A stretch of 64,000 bases of DNA from Brevibacillus fluminis (GCF_003710825.1 NZ_RHHQ01000005.1:124001-188000), one strand, 5' to 3'. Counted from the stretch's first letter, positions 27,626 through 38,973 are shown. Numbers and translations: made by a program. The notes: generated from the letters alone by a model not told the origin.

Positions 27626-30600
27626 ATGCATTTTCATAGAAAAATGCTACATCTGTTTTTGATTCTTGCATTGATAGTCACGATGCTGCCATTCTATCCG
27701 TCAACCGGACAGGCAGCCGGCGAGATGTTTGTATTTACGGATTTGCCGACGACCGTCAATTCGAATCGCGTTACATTGAATGCTTCTCTTAATGGAGTAT
27801 CTTCAACCGGTATTACATATATGGTAGAACGCATGTCTCAAGACGAGAAAACCGTACTCCAAACAAAAGAGAAGAGCGCCCTCGGGATATCCGTATCATC
27901 TGATGGCAAAAAAATGACGGCTTCTGTCGAGCTCTTTGCGGGGAAAAACCGTATTACCTTCTTTGGTACGCGTGGTTCAACTACTATCCAGGAAGTAATC
28001 AAGAAGCCTAACGGCGATCCACACCTCATTGAGTACGTAGATACACCGATCCTTTACAATCTTGCATTTCTGGGCACAGGAACGAAGCAGCAAATCAATG
28101 AAACCGGACTGACCGTCATTTCCAACCAATACGCCAGCAACCCGAGCCAAGCGTTGTTCTCCATTGAGGGGAATGCGCCGAATGCACGGGAAGTCATCAT
28201 TGAGTATGGGGATAATAACAGCCGCAATGCTTCTGTGCGTGAAGATGGTTCGAGCTATTTTATCTTGAATCAGATCAAATTGAAAAAAGGGAAGAACACC
28301 TTGAAGTTCAAGGTGAAAAATGATACGCAGACGATCGAGTTGGTTCGTGATGTCGTTTATTACAATGATGCGGTGACGTTTTATGATGTAAAGTTGAATC
28401 ATACGGGTGCTGCGTCTGCACAGGATTTGAATTTGCTAGGAATTTATAATGTTCCTAATAACACGGCTGCAAATTTTGATGTTACAGGTAGAGTAATTGT
28501 ACCAAATGATTATTCAACGAGTGCGGCACAGTCGATGCGGATTGAAGCGGCGTATCGCTTGGCTGGAAGTGATACATCTGCTTCTGGAACGAATACGTTT
28601 AATCCGGATTCGAGCGACAAGATTGTCCTGAAGTTTTCTGGGGAAGTTCAGGGAGCAACATCTTCGATGAGTACCTCCCAGTTAAAGGATTTACTTGATT
28701 TCCAGACCCGTTCAATGGCTCGACCTTTGTCACTCAACGATAAAATTAGCGACTCAACGGCGTCATGGCGTCCGGGTACAGTTAACGGCGTAAATGTACC
28801 GAACTCCGAGTTGGTGATTAGCATCGGCACCAACGATTTAGCAAACGGGGTATTCAATGATGTAGGTAGATTGGTGTTAAAAAAGGATGTTGTGGCTAAA
28901 AACGATATCAATAAACGGATTGATGTTCTTGCCACGAATAACGAAACCGTGGCGGGAATTACTGGGGTCAAGGAAGTAAACACCATTACGGTGACGGCAG
29001 GGGCCTCTTCAACCGGGACAATGGGTATTCAGTTTAATGATGGTACGATTAACAAGACGATTCCGGTGACAGTTACAGCAGGGGATTCTGCTGCAACTGT
29101 GGCGACAAAAATTAATGTTGCTTTGGGAGCAGATCCGGCAGTTAGCCCTAGCTATTCAACCAGCGCGGCGACCAACAAGGTTGTCATAACCAAAAATGTT
29201 GCAGGAGCAGTCAACACTACTATTAATGTATTGCCTTTGGTAGCAACGGGAGTGACACTCACAAAAGTGCAAAATGCCAATGGTGATGCTTCCACACTAG
29301 CATCTTTTGACATAACGGTTACCTCACCAGCTACTGCCACAGGCCGAATTAACGTGACATTCAATGACGGAACGATTATCAGCACCGTACCTGTTGATGT
29401 GACGGTTGGGGATACAACTGGAGCAATAGCTACTAGTATTAAGACTGCATTGCTTACCATTGCGGGCATGAGCGCAACTTATGATGTTAACGTGAGCAGT
29501 AATGTAGTGAATATTTCAGGAAAAGCTAATGGACAACATATCATCACTGTGAATGCGGTTGATCTTACAACAGGTGTTACAGGCAGTAATGCAGAGACGA
29601 CGCCAGGTGTAACAGCGGTTGCAGAGGTAAATACAATTACGGTAAATCATACTGCACCTCCTGGAAACTATACTGCTTATTTTTCTGACGATCTAACAGA
29701 TCAAATTGCAGTAAATGTAACCATAGCTCCATCAGATGATACTGAAGAGGAAGTTGCTACCGCAATCGCCACTGCTCTGAGTGCTAATGGCACCATTACG
29801 GCGAGATATACAGTTGCAAACCCCTTGACGACACGGCTAATCACTTTGACGAGTAAAACGGCCGGTAGTGTAAAGCCAGCCATCATCATCGTTGGTGAAA
29901 ATGAATATACCAAAATCATCCGGCTCGCAGGTTCCTTTGACCCAAGTAACCCCTATATCACTGAGGCGTACGTACAAGGAAACGACACGGCTACCAGTAC
30001 ACGGGGAGTCGATGCGGGAGAAAAACTGATCATCAAGCTCCAGGATAGTGCGAATGCGACACTTCCGACGTCCAATTATTCAGGATATGACAAAACCCAA
30101 ATTGACGGCATGGCTAGTGTACAAAATGCGATTACTTTGTCCGTTTTGGATACAGGAGCAATCAAGTCAGATCGATACACGATGTTTTATAATGCTTCGC
30201 TACGCCAAATTGAAATCACGTTTGACAGCATAAACAATCTAAATGATGAATTGGCGAATACTCGTTCTTTTGATAACGGGGTAGGGAATAAAAAAGCAGT
30301 TGCGATTTATTTGAACAAATTCTTGACATCGTCTAACGTGGCGATCATTTCATCGATGGTTCCTGATGTAGGAACTGTCCGAATTGGTGGCACCTATGAT
30401 GGAAGCGGACGAACACCCAACCCAGATCCCGCGAAAATTGCGGCCGATTTTGCTCATGTCATTTATCGGGATAGTGGATTGACTAACATGGGGCAGCATG
30501 ACATTCAACTTAAAAAAGTTGCTGGAGCTAAAGCATCCGACTACAATGACAGTGCTCCCTATTACATCTTTGAATTCAGTTATTCAGGAACAGCTTTCCC

Positions 30601-33589
30601 TAATCAAGGCTATACGCTTAATTTCGGATCTCCCGTGTTTCTGCAATTTGAAGCGCTAAATCCAAGAAAGACACGTCAAATGAATGGATTGCCGCAATAT
30701 GAAGGTACTGATGTGACAGATTTGGGATACACCTTGCAAAATGCGACAGATCCATACATCGATTCCTTGAGATATAACGACACGGAATCACCTACAACAT
30801 CTTATTCCGAGATTGATGGTAAAACATCTCGCAGTCTGGTTGACGATGTGGTGGTTAACCGGATGCCGTTCGCGGTGAAATTGAATATTAATAACTTCAC
30901 TAATTCACTCGGAACTACTACGGTTACATCACAGTCTGTTTCAGGTTCTACCAGTGCAGCTACGATAACTGCTCCACTCAGCAATGGAACTGGTGGTATC
31001 TGGTTCTGGATTACGCAGTTACCGTACAATGGAACGCAGACATTGACAATCAGTACGGTTGTGAACGGTAAAACGATCTCAAAAACAGTACGCGTCACAG
31101 TGGTTTCCGGCGTACAAGCCCGCTTTAACAAAATAACGGAAGGTCAGGTCATTCAATATGATCCAACTGACCTGTCGAGTATTACAAATAAAATCGTCAA
31201 GGATGGATTGCAAGACCTGCAAGGGGAAATTATCAACGTCCCCATCACGAAAGACGATTACTTTAAGCCAACTCAGAAAGTTTTCCTGACCATCAATAAC
31301 AACCCTGTGCAGATCGAAGCAGCGGATGCCAGCAAGCCGAACCAATTCGTTCTCTACGATGGTGATCCTACTCCTGGCACCATCGAGAGCAATATGGCTT
31401 CGAAGCGCGACGAAATCCGCAACATGTTCAACGATGGCCAAAACACGATCCGTTTGGAATATATCGATGATGTCAAAGGAATCAAATATTCCAAGGAATA
31501 CAACGTGACATTGTTCTCCATCAACTTCCCGGAGATTCCGAAGAGTCCGGATGGGGACATTTATCCGATAGGTACAGACAAAGCAGACACGAAACGCGAC
31601 TCTCGTTTCCAAGGTTCCAACGGGGTTTATACTACCAAGGAAGCAGAAATGAACATTGTCGGTTCGTTCGGTTTCATCAAACTTGGCTCTTCATCGACAG
31701 CGATTAACGCAAAACGTTCCAGTCTTCCATCCAATCGCTACAAATTGGTGATCAAGGGACCGAATAATCAGAGATGGGAATGGGATCTCAAAGAGAACAA
31801 GTTTAAAGATTCGAATGGTAATTCGTATTCAGGCTCGAGCCCGTCGGACAATTTGACGGTTGTCTATAATGCTGGCTCTACGCCGGAGGATCAATTCTTT
31901 ACCTTCATGCTGAAGAATCAGAGGCTTCCATCTGATGGCAACAAGGCAGTCTATAACTTCTACGTGTACAACAACGGAGAGGATAACCCTACATCCGTAG
32001 GTTCTTTCCGACTGGAAGTGGGAACCTCTGGTTTGCCATACAAAATGGTTCGTCCGATTCTGCCTCAACAATCGACAATTAATCAAAACTATTTGGAAGT
32101 CGTTCTGTATTCGGAGAATGCGGACAAAGTAGTTGTGAACAAAGTTGACGCACAAAAGATTGACTTCAACGACAAGGAAATCAGCGGCAACGATTATCAA
32201 GGTGCGTTCCGTGCAGTCGTCAAGGACTTGAAGCCAAATAAAAAGAACAAGATTACCTTTACAATCACACGGGGAAAAGATACGATTACCGATTCCTTTG
32301 AAGTTTTCTATGCCCTGGAAAACATGCCGGGGGCACAGTTCCTGGAGGAAATGAAGCCAAGCCACAAAGTGTTTGACAGTAAGGTAATGCTGACATTCCC
32401 GAAAGATACGTACCTGCGCAGGGTTGACTATGAAATCCCAGAATCACTGCGTACCCAGTTGTTTAAAGGCCACAGCATTTTATTTGGGATTGCCAACAAC
32501 CAGGATGGTGTTGTTGACCGGTATGACTATTTGAATCCAAAGCCGCGTAACTTTGGTAAACTGGTTGACGAGCTGGCATATCATTTTGCCAACTCATTTG
32601 ACAAACACTTTATCAAGGCGAGTGAAGTCTACTGGCTTGATGCCGGACTGGCGGACGATCCAGATACTGACCAATATGATCCGGTTGATACGGGGATCTT
32701 ACCACACCAGTTGGGCGACTTGCCGTCTTTTGACCGCGTGCCATTCAACCGTCGTTTGGTTCCGAGTAAGCGGGGAACGATTGAAATTGCGTACAATCCG
32801 AACATTGTGAGCGGAGTCGGCAATAACATCACCGTTATGCGATATGATTCCGACAATGGCTATTGGGAGAACTTGGGCGGAACCGTCAATGCTGGAAAGC
32901 ATACGATTAAAGTTCCGTTTGACAAGTTCGGCTACTATGTTGTAGCGAAACTGAATGATTCCTTTACGGATGTAATCAGACACCCTTATGCACGCAACAG
33001 CATTGAGGCAATGTATAGCAAAGGGGTTATTCGCCCACGTAACTACACCACATTCGATATCGATGTTCCGACGACACGAGCGGAATTCACCGCAATGGTA
33101 GTACGGGCTCTACAACTTCCGCTTGTGGAAAGACCGGATACGTACAGCTTTGTAGATGTGCCGACAACGATTGATGCGAATGCGCTGTGGGATTATCGTT
33201 ACATCGAAACAGCCGTGCGCTTGGGTCTTGTAAGGGGAACGATGCCGAGCTTCTTCGAACCGGATAGCAAGATCACACGCCAGGATGCTTCTATTATTTT
33301 GGCGCGAGCCTTGCAATTGAAGCTGGAAACCGACCCGGTCAAGAATGCGAAGGATCTGAGCAAGCTGTTTAAAGACTACAATCAGATCGATCCGTATGCG
33401 CGTCCAGCGGTTTTAGCAGTCGCCAAGAAGAAATTTATCATGGGTTCGCCTATCGATCCTAATGATCCTAAAAAAGGTTACATCTTTGAGCCGAATGCCA
33501 GCATGCTCCGCGGTGATGCATCTATTTTGATATCGCGCGTGATGACGGATCTTAAAAAGATTCCTGCAGTTGGCGAAGTGAAGCAATAA
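27626..33589 (+). CDS. Large SLH-domain surface protein with internal repeats
   Basis: The 1987-residue secreted protein starts behind AAAGGAGAG. A signal peptide (HRKMLHLFLILALIVTMLPF...GQAAG) leads into many beta-sandwich modules (about 30-1760). Three tandem repeats of about 105 residues occupy residues 448-762; each has an NTITV-like strand, FNDG, (I/V)PV-V---GD, VATxI--AL and a closing V-IT/IS-K--G segment. At the C-terminus are three SLH domains (about 1775-1830, 1833-1895, 1905-1975; TRAEFTAMVVRALQL, TRQDASIILARALQL, LRGDASILISRVM) that anchor to pyruvylated wall polymer. The repeat part looks richer in A/T than the flanks. It is probably a structural or adhesive surface protein; the main S-layer protein is less likely because of the complex multidomain make-up. 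Confidence 0.9.
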   Translation: MHFHRKMLHLFLILALIVTMLPFYPSTGQAAGEMFVFTDLPTTVNSNRVTLNASLNGVSSTGITYMVERMSQDEKTVLQTKEKSALGISVSSDGKKMTASVELFAGKNRITFFGTRGSTTIQEVIKKPNGDPHLIEYVDTPILYNLAFLGTGTKQQINETGLTVISNQYASNPSQALFSIEGNAPNAREVIIEYGDNNSRNASVREDGSSYFILNQIKLKKGKNTLKFKVKNDTQTIELVRDVVYYNDAVTFYDVKLNHTGAASAQDLNLLGIYNVPNNTAANFDVTGRVIVPNDYSTSAAQSMRIEAAYRLAGSDTSASGTNTFNPDSSDKIVLKFSGEVQGATSSMSTSQLKDLLDFQTRSMARPLSLNDKISDSTASWRPGTVNGVNVPNSELVISIGTNDLANGVFNDVGRLVLKKDVVAKNDINKRIDVLATNNETVAGITGVKEVNTITVTAGASSTGTMGIQFNDGTINKTIPVTVTAGDSAATVATKINVALGADPAVSPSYSTSAATNKVVITKNVAGAVNTTINVLPLVATGVTLTKVQNANGDASTLASFDITVTSPATATGRINVTFNDGTIISTVPVDVTVGDTTGAIATSIKTALLTIAGMSATYDVNVSSNVVNISGKANGQHIITVNAVDLTTGVTGSNAETTPGVTAVAEVNTITVNHTAPPGNYTAYFSDDLTDQIAVNVTIAPSDDTEEEVATAIATALSANGTITARYTVANPLTTRLITLTSKTAGSVKPAIIIVGENEYTKIIRLAGSFDPSNPYITEAYVQGNDTATSTRGVDAGEKLIIKLQDSANATLPTSNYSGYDKTQIDGMASVQNAITLSVLDTGAIKSDRYTMFYNASLRQIEITFDSINNLNDELANTRSFDNGVGNKKAVAIYLNKFLTSSNVAIISSMVPDVGTVRIGGTYDGSGRTPNPDPAKIAADFAHVIYRDSGLTNMGQHDIQLKKVAGAKASDYNDSAPYYIFEFSYSGTAFPNQGYTLNFGSPVFLQFEALNPRKTRQMNGLPQYEGTDVTDLGYTLQNATDPYIDSLRYNDTESPTTSYSEIDGKTSRSLVDDVVVNRMPFAVKLNINNFTNSLGTTTVTSQSVSGSTSAATITAPLSNGTGGIWFWITQLPYNGTQTLTISTVVNGKTISKTVRVTVVSGVQARFNKITEGQVIQYDPTDLSSITNKIVKDGLQDLQGEIINVPITKDDYFKPTQKVFLTINNNPVQIEAADASKPNQFVLYDGDPTPGTIESNMASKRDEIRNMFNDGQNTIRLEYIDDVKGIKYSKEYNVTLFSINFPEIPKSPDGDIYPIGTDKADTKRDSRFQGSNGVYTTKEAEMNIVGSFGFIKLGSSSTAINAKRSSLPSNRYKLVIKGPNNQRWEWDLKENKFKDSNGNSYSGSSPSDNLTVVYNAGSTPEDQFFTFMLKNQRLPSDGNKAVYNFYVYNNGEDNPTSVGSFRLEVGTSGLPYKMVRPILPQQSTINQNYLEVVLYSENADKVVVNKVDAQKIDFNDKEISGNDYQGAFRAVVKDLKPNKKNKITFTITRGKDTITDSFEVFYALENMPGAQFLEEMKPSHKVFDSKVMLTFPKDTYLRRVDYEIPESLRTQLFKGHSILFGIANNQDGVVDRYDYLNPKPRNFGKLVDELAYHFANSFDKHFIKASEVYWLDAGLADDPDTDQYDPVDTGILPHQLGDLPSFDRVPFNRRLVPSKRGTIEIAYNPNIVSGVGNNITVMRYDSDNGYWENLGGTVNAGKHTIKVPFDKFGYYVVAKLNDSFTDVIRHPYARNSIEAMYSKGVIRPRNYTTFDIDVPTTRAEFTAMVVRALQLPLVERPDTYSFVDVPTTIDANALWDYRYIETAVRLGLVRGTMPSFFEPDSKITRQDASIILARALQLKLETDPVKNAKDLSKLFKDYNQIDPYARPAVLAVAKKKFIMGSPIDPNDPKKGYIFEPNASMLRGDASILISRVMTDLKKIPAVGEVKQ
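28968..29910 (+). repeat. Three tandem repeats (about 105 codons each) inside the SLH protein
   Basis: Units begin near 28968, 29287 and 29600. Shared blocks include GTINKTIPVTVTAGD versus GTIISTVPVDVTVGD, and VATKINVAL versus IATSIKTAL versus VATAIATAL. They are diverged at DNA level, so the duplication is old. Confidence 0.7.
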
Positions 33590-33597
33590 CTCGTACA

Positions 33598-33633
33598 AAC
33601 AGCCCTTCAGGATTGTTCTCCGGAAGGGCTGTT
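33598..33633 (+). terminator. Terminator after the SLH protein gene
   Basis: AACAGCCCTTC / GAAGGGCTGTT stem; the T tract is short (TGTATCTT). Confidence 0.7.
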
Positions 33634-33688
33634 GTATCTTGCGTAGTATGCATTCATATAGAAGGATAAATGGGAAAGGAGATAACGG

Positions 33689-34567
33689 ATGAAAACCAAA
33701 ACAATGGCTGCGTCCCTTGCCGTATTTCTTGGTGTTGTAGGGACGGCATATGCGGCGGGTGTAAGTCCATATGGCCAAACAGGGAATTTTGAAAATGTAT
33801 TGCTGACGGTCGATAATAAACCTACACAAGAGACAGGTGTGCTGATTAACGGCCAGCTGTATGTTCCGGCAAAGGCGCTTTCTGACCAAAGAAAGCTGGC
33901 TTATTACTATGACAAAGATTCGTACAATGCATATCTCTTTTTTGGTGGCGGTGACAATGATAAAAATGTGTCGGCGAACGTAGCCATGTATACCAATAAC
34001 CACAAAAGCCGGCAACAAATCGAAAGCGAGATCATGAAGGGAATCCCTTACGAAACAAATGACTACCATTCTGGGATGATGATGCAAGATATCAATAATA
34101 TCGCGGGTATGATCAAAGGGCTTTTGTCGACCTCCGATATGATTGAATATACCATCCAAATGAAGCTGAGCCAAAATGTACAGCCGAATATGGATACGCT
34201 GCGACAACAGATTCTCTATCGCTCCATCCCTTTTGATATTATGGAAGATCGAATGAATGCCTTGGCTAATGAGCTGGGCAGGCAGCTTGGATCAAAAGAA
34301 AGAAGAAGGATGGAAGACATAATCGATGATATTCAAACTGCCGTCAAAAGGAAGGAAAAAGCGTTGAACGCTTTGGACGATTGGCTCGATTCATCTAGCA
34401 AGCGCGATCTCGAAGATGTGAGAGACTATGAGGCGGATGTGAAAAAGTACATGTATCAAGCACTCCTCGATCTTACCGGAGAAGATTTGAAGAACCCGGG
34501 TAAAGTGAAAAGCGATGGCTTGAAGCAAAAAGTGGATAAATGGATTAGAGATAAGTCATCCAAATAA
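33689..34567 (+). CDS. Secreted protein with a copper-amine-oxidase-N-like segment
   Basis: The 292-residue protein (site GGAAAGGAG) has a signal peptide to about AYAAG. Residues 35-90 contain LLTVDNKPTQETGVLINGQL then YVPAKAL, the pattern of the copper amine oxidase N-terminal-like domain common in Paenibacillaceae secreted proteins. After a Gly/Asp-rich loop (FFGGGDNDKN) the C-terminal 190 residues are highly charged and helical, probably coiled-coil (GRQLGSKERRRMEDIIDDIQ). Function unknown. It follows the giant SLH gene by 99 bases and may act with it at the surface. Confidence 0.75.
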   Translation: MKTKTMAASLAVFLGVVGTAYAAGVSPYGQTGNFENVLLTVDNKPTQETGVLINGQLYVPAKALSDQRKLAYYYDKDSYNAYLFFGGGDNDKNVSANVAMYTNNHKSRQQIESEIMKGIPYETNDYHSGMMMQDINNIAGMIKGLLSTSDMIEYTIQMKLSQNVQPNMDTLRQQILYRSIPFDIMEDRMNALANELGRQLGSKERRRMEDIIDDIQTAVKRKEKALNALDDWLDSSSKRDLEDVRDYEADVKKYMYQALLDLTGEDLKNPGKVKSDGLKQKVDKWIRDKSSK

Positions 34568-34576
34568 GCAATAGAG

Positions 34577-34618
34577 GCTCCGATTGAGAACCAACAACTC
34601 AAGCGGAGCTTTTTTTAT
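34577..34618 (+). terminator. Terminator after the 33689 gene
   Basis: GCTCCG...GAG / CTC...CGGAGC with seven T; it overlaps the last codons of the convergent MFS gene. Confidence 0.8.
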
Positions 34619-35993
34619 CTACGGATGTTTCACCCAGGTTTCCCCCATCCAAAAACCGAAACCACGGCACCACCACCCCCACGAACGCCGCCAAACAAAT
34701 CACTCCGCCAATAAACGCAAAAATCGGCCGTATTCCCCAAATAGGTGCACACACGCTGCCAAAGAGCGTACCGAGCGGCATGACGCTGCGGATAATCAGG
34801 AGGCGCACGGAAAAGACGCGCCCGCGCATGTCTGCGGGAACCGTACATTGATACAGTGTTGTGCTGTGCACCTGAAAAAAGGGGGAGGTGATCCCGGCAA
34901 AGAGTTCGATCAGAAGCGCAATCCAGATGTGATGAACTAACGATAATGCGAAAAACGTCGAGCCGCCCAGCAAAATCGAGCCAAGCATCACGATGCGAAG
35001 CGGCAGCCCCTGTCCCAGCCAACGACGAAAATGGAGACGAAGACGGGGTATAAGACGAAGGCGTGGGTCAGCGCGAAGACTGAGATTGGGATACTGACCT
35101 GAATCAGTACGCAGAACGGAACCAGAGTGGCGGCTAGAACCAGAGCTAAACCGAGGCACCAACAGACTGCCGAGAAAATACCCCAAAGGAAACATGGCGA
35201 TAAACAATCCATATGTAAACGAGCTGCCGCCAAGCGTTTGAACCACAAAGGGGAGATAGAGCACCATCGTGACGCCGACAGCGAATTGGACAAAGGCAAG
35301 AAACACACTGAGCCAGACCAACTGCTTATGGGCAAAAAAATAGCGGAAGCCCGCAATAAGCTGAGCGGCCCAAGTTTCCCGCTTTTGCTCCTGTTGCTGG
35401 TGGATGGGGCGGCACCGCAGCAACAATGCACCGCTTGCCAGATACAGCAGAATAATGCCAGTCAGGGTAAAAGGAGCGCCAATGAGTGCCACGAGCAGAC
35501 CGCCTGCAGGAGGGCCCAGAAACATCATCAGCCGGGATGTTCCGTCGATGACAGCGTTTGCTTGAGGAAGCTGCTTTTCATCCAGCAAGGAGGGGAGCAA
35601 GGCCATGCTGGAGGGGACATAGAGAGGCTGAATCAGTCCGTTCCCCAGTGAAACCACAAAAATGTGCCAAGGCTGCAAATGTCCGTTCAGACTCATTAAG
35701 AGCGGAAAGCAGAAGAGCAAGGCTCGAGCGATCTGGGAAAAGAGCATGACACGCTGCTTGTTCCATCGGTCTAAATAAGGGCCGATGACCAATTGGACCA
35801 AAAGCGAGGGGAGCATATAAATCAGCCACATGCTGCCAAGCGCGGCTTCCAGTCCCGTCCCGGTGATTTGGAACAATAGCCAGGAGTTGGCGACTGTACC
35901 AAAGCTACCGCCAAGTGAGGAAGCGGCTTCTCCAATCCAAATGCTGGTGAAAGACGGATTGCGATAGAGCACACGACTAGGCGTTGGCATCAT
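34599..35993 (-). CDS. MFS transporter (MFS_3-like) with an anomalous segment between helices 8 and 9
   Basis: ATG 35993 follows GGAGGG at eight bases and overlaps the end of the upstream ArsR gene by 17 bases, so the two are translationally coupled. The 464-residue product shows all 12 MFS helices (first IWIGEAASSLGGSFGTVANS, last FAFIGGVICLAAFVGVVV) and MRGRVFSVRLL before helix 11. Between helices 8 and 9 it has about 45 extra Arg/Ser-rich residues (FSSGSSRHSGSVLRTDSG...) whose DNA (about 35000-35165) reads as strongly hydrophobic in another frame. This may be an insertion or a pair of compensating frameshifts. Probably a drug or metabolite exporter controlled by the adjacent ArsR protein. 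Confidence 0.75.
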   Translation of the reverse strand: MMPTPSRVLYRNPSFTSIWIGEAASSLGGSFGTVANSWLLFQITGTGLEAALGSMWLIYMLPSLLVQLVIGPYLDRWNKQRVMLFSQIARALLFCFPLLMSLNGHLQPWHIFVVSLGNGLIQPLYVPSSMALLPSLLDEKQLPQANAVIDGTSRLMMFLGPPAGGLLVALIGAPFTLTGIILLYLASGALLLRCRPIHQQQEQKRETWAAQLIAGFRYFFAHKQLVWLSVFLAFVQFAVGVTMVLYLPFVVQTLGGSSFTYGLFIAMFPLGYFLGSLLVPRFSSGSSRHSGSVLRTDSGQYPNLSLRADPRLRLIPRLRLHFRRWLGQGLPLRIVMLGSILLGGSTFFALSLVHHIWIALLIELFAGITSPFFQVHSTTLYQCTVPADMRGRVFSVRLLIIRSVMPLGTLFGSVCAPIWGIRPIFAFIGGVICLAAFVGVVVPWFRFLDGGNLGETSVDKKSSA

Positions 35994-37056
35994 CGTCTGG
36001 GCCCTCCGACTGTTCCTTTTGCAAAAAGGCAAGCAAATCGTTTGCAAGAAGCTCCAGTGGTTGTTTTTCCAGTCGATAGGCAGTGCCCTCGGTTGTGACC
36101 AGGCGGGCTGACCGAAGCAGCATCAGGTGATGGTGGACGGTCGATTTGGCCAAGGACAGCTTTTCCGTCAGCTCCTGCAGCGTATAGTCACGATGGTACA
36201 GATGCTTGACCAGCCGAAGCCGGTGTTCATCGCCAAGTGCCTTGTACGCGCCGGTCAACCGCAATGGTGGTGCGTACAAGTCCGGCGTTTCCGTTAGGCT
36301 GTCGTCGGCGACCGGATAGTAAAAAATTTTGGTGCCTACACAGTCGGACTGGATGTTCCACGGGCGATAGGTCACATGGGGAATCAGTACGACACGAGTG
36401 ACAGAAGGTTCAGGGACATAGCGAATTCCGCCAGTTGCCCACTCCACAAATTGCTCGGAAGCGAGCTTTTGCTGCATGTGCTTTTTTGCCGCAAGATCGC
36501 AGGCAAGAATGACGGCAAGCTCCTCCTGCTCTGGAAGCACGTGCGTTTGGTACCAGCCTTCCATCACGGCGAGCAGATGCTCACGGAGCTCACCAGGATC
36601 GACCTGCTGTAAAAAGCGTAAGTAAGCGGGGAAAAACTTGTGATCCCGGCAGCGCTCCACCAGCTGATCGATAGCGTCGGCATCGCCCGAGGCAGCTTTC
36701 TTTCGCAACGCTTCCTGTTTCTTTCCTACGTATGGATAACTATGATAGAGCAATTCGATGTCGGAAAGGGAGCGGATGAATCCAAGAAACGACTCCAGAT
36801 CAGAAAAGTCATCCGCGTGCAGCAGCTGCAACAGCGTTTTCCATGTATTGTTGCGTTCGAGATAATCGAGCTGCACCTGCATGTCCAGCGAGAGGGAGTG
36901 GCGGGCGTTTGCCCAGTAAGATGTATCCTTTTCCAAAGACGGATGTATTTCATGATAAGTGGCAGCGGCCAAACCGAGTGCACATTCGAAAAGAAGCGAA
37001 TGCTGAAGGACGACATCGTATGTTTCGCGTTCATGGGAGAGCTGCAAAAGTTTCAT
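35977..37056 (-). CDS. ArsR-type winged-helix regulator with long N-terminal domain
   Basis: The 359-residue protein differs from classical 100-residue ArsR proteins by a 270-residue N-terminal region of unknown function. The winged helix is at about 270-345: GAYKALGDEHRLRLVKHLYH, LTEKLSLAKSTVHHHLMLLR, then a wing (TTEGTAYRLEK). The N-terminal part is mostly helical with no metal-binding cysteine cluster. ATG 37056 has a weak GGTGA site; GTG 37068 is an alternative. It is coupled to the MFS gene and probably regulates it. Confidence 0.85.
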   Translation of the reverse strand: MKLLQLSHERETYDVVLQHSLLFECALGLAAATYHEIHPSLEKDTSYWANARHSLSLDMQVQLDYLERNNTWKTLLQLLHADDFSDLESFLGFIRSLSDIELLYHSYPYVGKKQEALRKKAASGDADAIDQLVERCRDHKFFPAYLRFLQQVDPGELREHLLAVMEGWYQTHVLPEQEELAVILACDLAAKKHMQQKLASEQFVEWATGGIRYVPEPSVTRVVLIPHVTYRPWNIQSDCVGTKIFYYPVADDSLTETPDLYAPPLRLTGAYKALGDEHRLRLVKHLYHRDYTLQELTEKLSLAKSTVHHHLMLLRSARLVTTEGTAYRLEKQPLELLANDLLAFLQKEQSEGPDDDANA

Positions 37057-37185
37057 TACAATCACCACATTCCATTTTTTACTACATTCTAATATTTTCG
37101 AATTTAAAATTCAATAAAAATAGAACGTAGAGATCATGATCAACGCGGTGACCGGAAGATTGCAAATCTGCAGTGAGCGAAACAC

Positions 37186-37217
37186 AAAAAAGGCCAGCCA
37201 GATTTCTCTGACTGACC
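37186..37217 (-). terminator. Terminator after metY
   Basis: On the minus strand GGTCAGTCAG pairs with CTGGCTGGCC (two G-U pairs), followed by six T. Confidence 0.75.
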
Positions 37218-37254
37218 CATTTCCTTATGAAACGTGAAGCATGATAGCGGTTTT

Positions 37255-38556
<1,302 letters not shown>

Positions 38557-38573
38557 TCATTTATCATAAAATA

Positions 38574-38605
38574 AAAAAGCCTTCTTCCGAGGAGAAGAAG
38601 GCTTT
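38574..38605 (-). terminator. Riboswitch-controlled terminator of the metY leader
   Basis: On the minus strand AAAAGCCTTCTTC / GAAGAAGGCTTTTTT with loop TCCTCG; it is the expression platform of the S-box. Confidence 0.9.
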
Positions 38606-38631
38606 TGTTTGCGAACGAACGCCAAACGCCA

Positions 38632-38745
38632 AGTTCATCTCTCAGAATCCATCGATTCTGCAGGATTTAGCACCTTGCATGTAGATCATGCCGGTTGCCG
38701 GGCTTCAAAGGGCCAGTCCCTCCGCCACTCTTGATGAGTTGTGAA
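38632..38745 (-). ncRNA. SAM-I (S-box) riboswitch upstream of metY
   Basis: The minus strand shows the S-box core in order: CTCATCAAGAG, GGCGGAGGGACTGGCCC, TGAAGCCCGGCAACC, the variable hairpin, AAGGTGCTAAATCC, TGCAG and a 3' GAGAGATGA closing P1. Together with the downstream terminator and a perfect upstream promoter this is a complete transcription-attenuating SAM switch. Confidence 0.96.
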
Positions 38746-38770
38746 TTTTAAAATTAGTGGAACGATTCTT

Positions 38771-38799
38771 ATTGTAAGGGATGAGTGGAAGGGTGTCAA
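38771..38799 (-). promoter_or_regulatory. Sigma-A promoter of the S-box/metY unit
   Basis: On the minus strand TTGACA (38794-38799), 17-base spacer, TACAAT (38771-38776), starting about 20 bases before the riboswitch. Confidence 0.85.
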
Positions 38800-38973
38800 C
38801 CAAAAAAACCCAAGTAAACGGAGGGGAATTATAATATTTTCAAAATTGTAACCGATTCGCCGTATCTTGTTCACAAGCCCTGCATGCTAGCGATTCCACT
38901 GTTTACGCCTGTTTCTATTCGATGCGCGCTATGTTCGGGGACGGCCGTGGCTGAGTCGATAATAACGGAAAGA

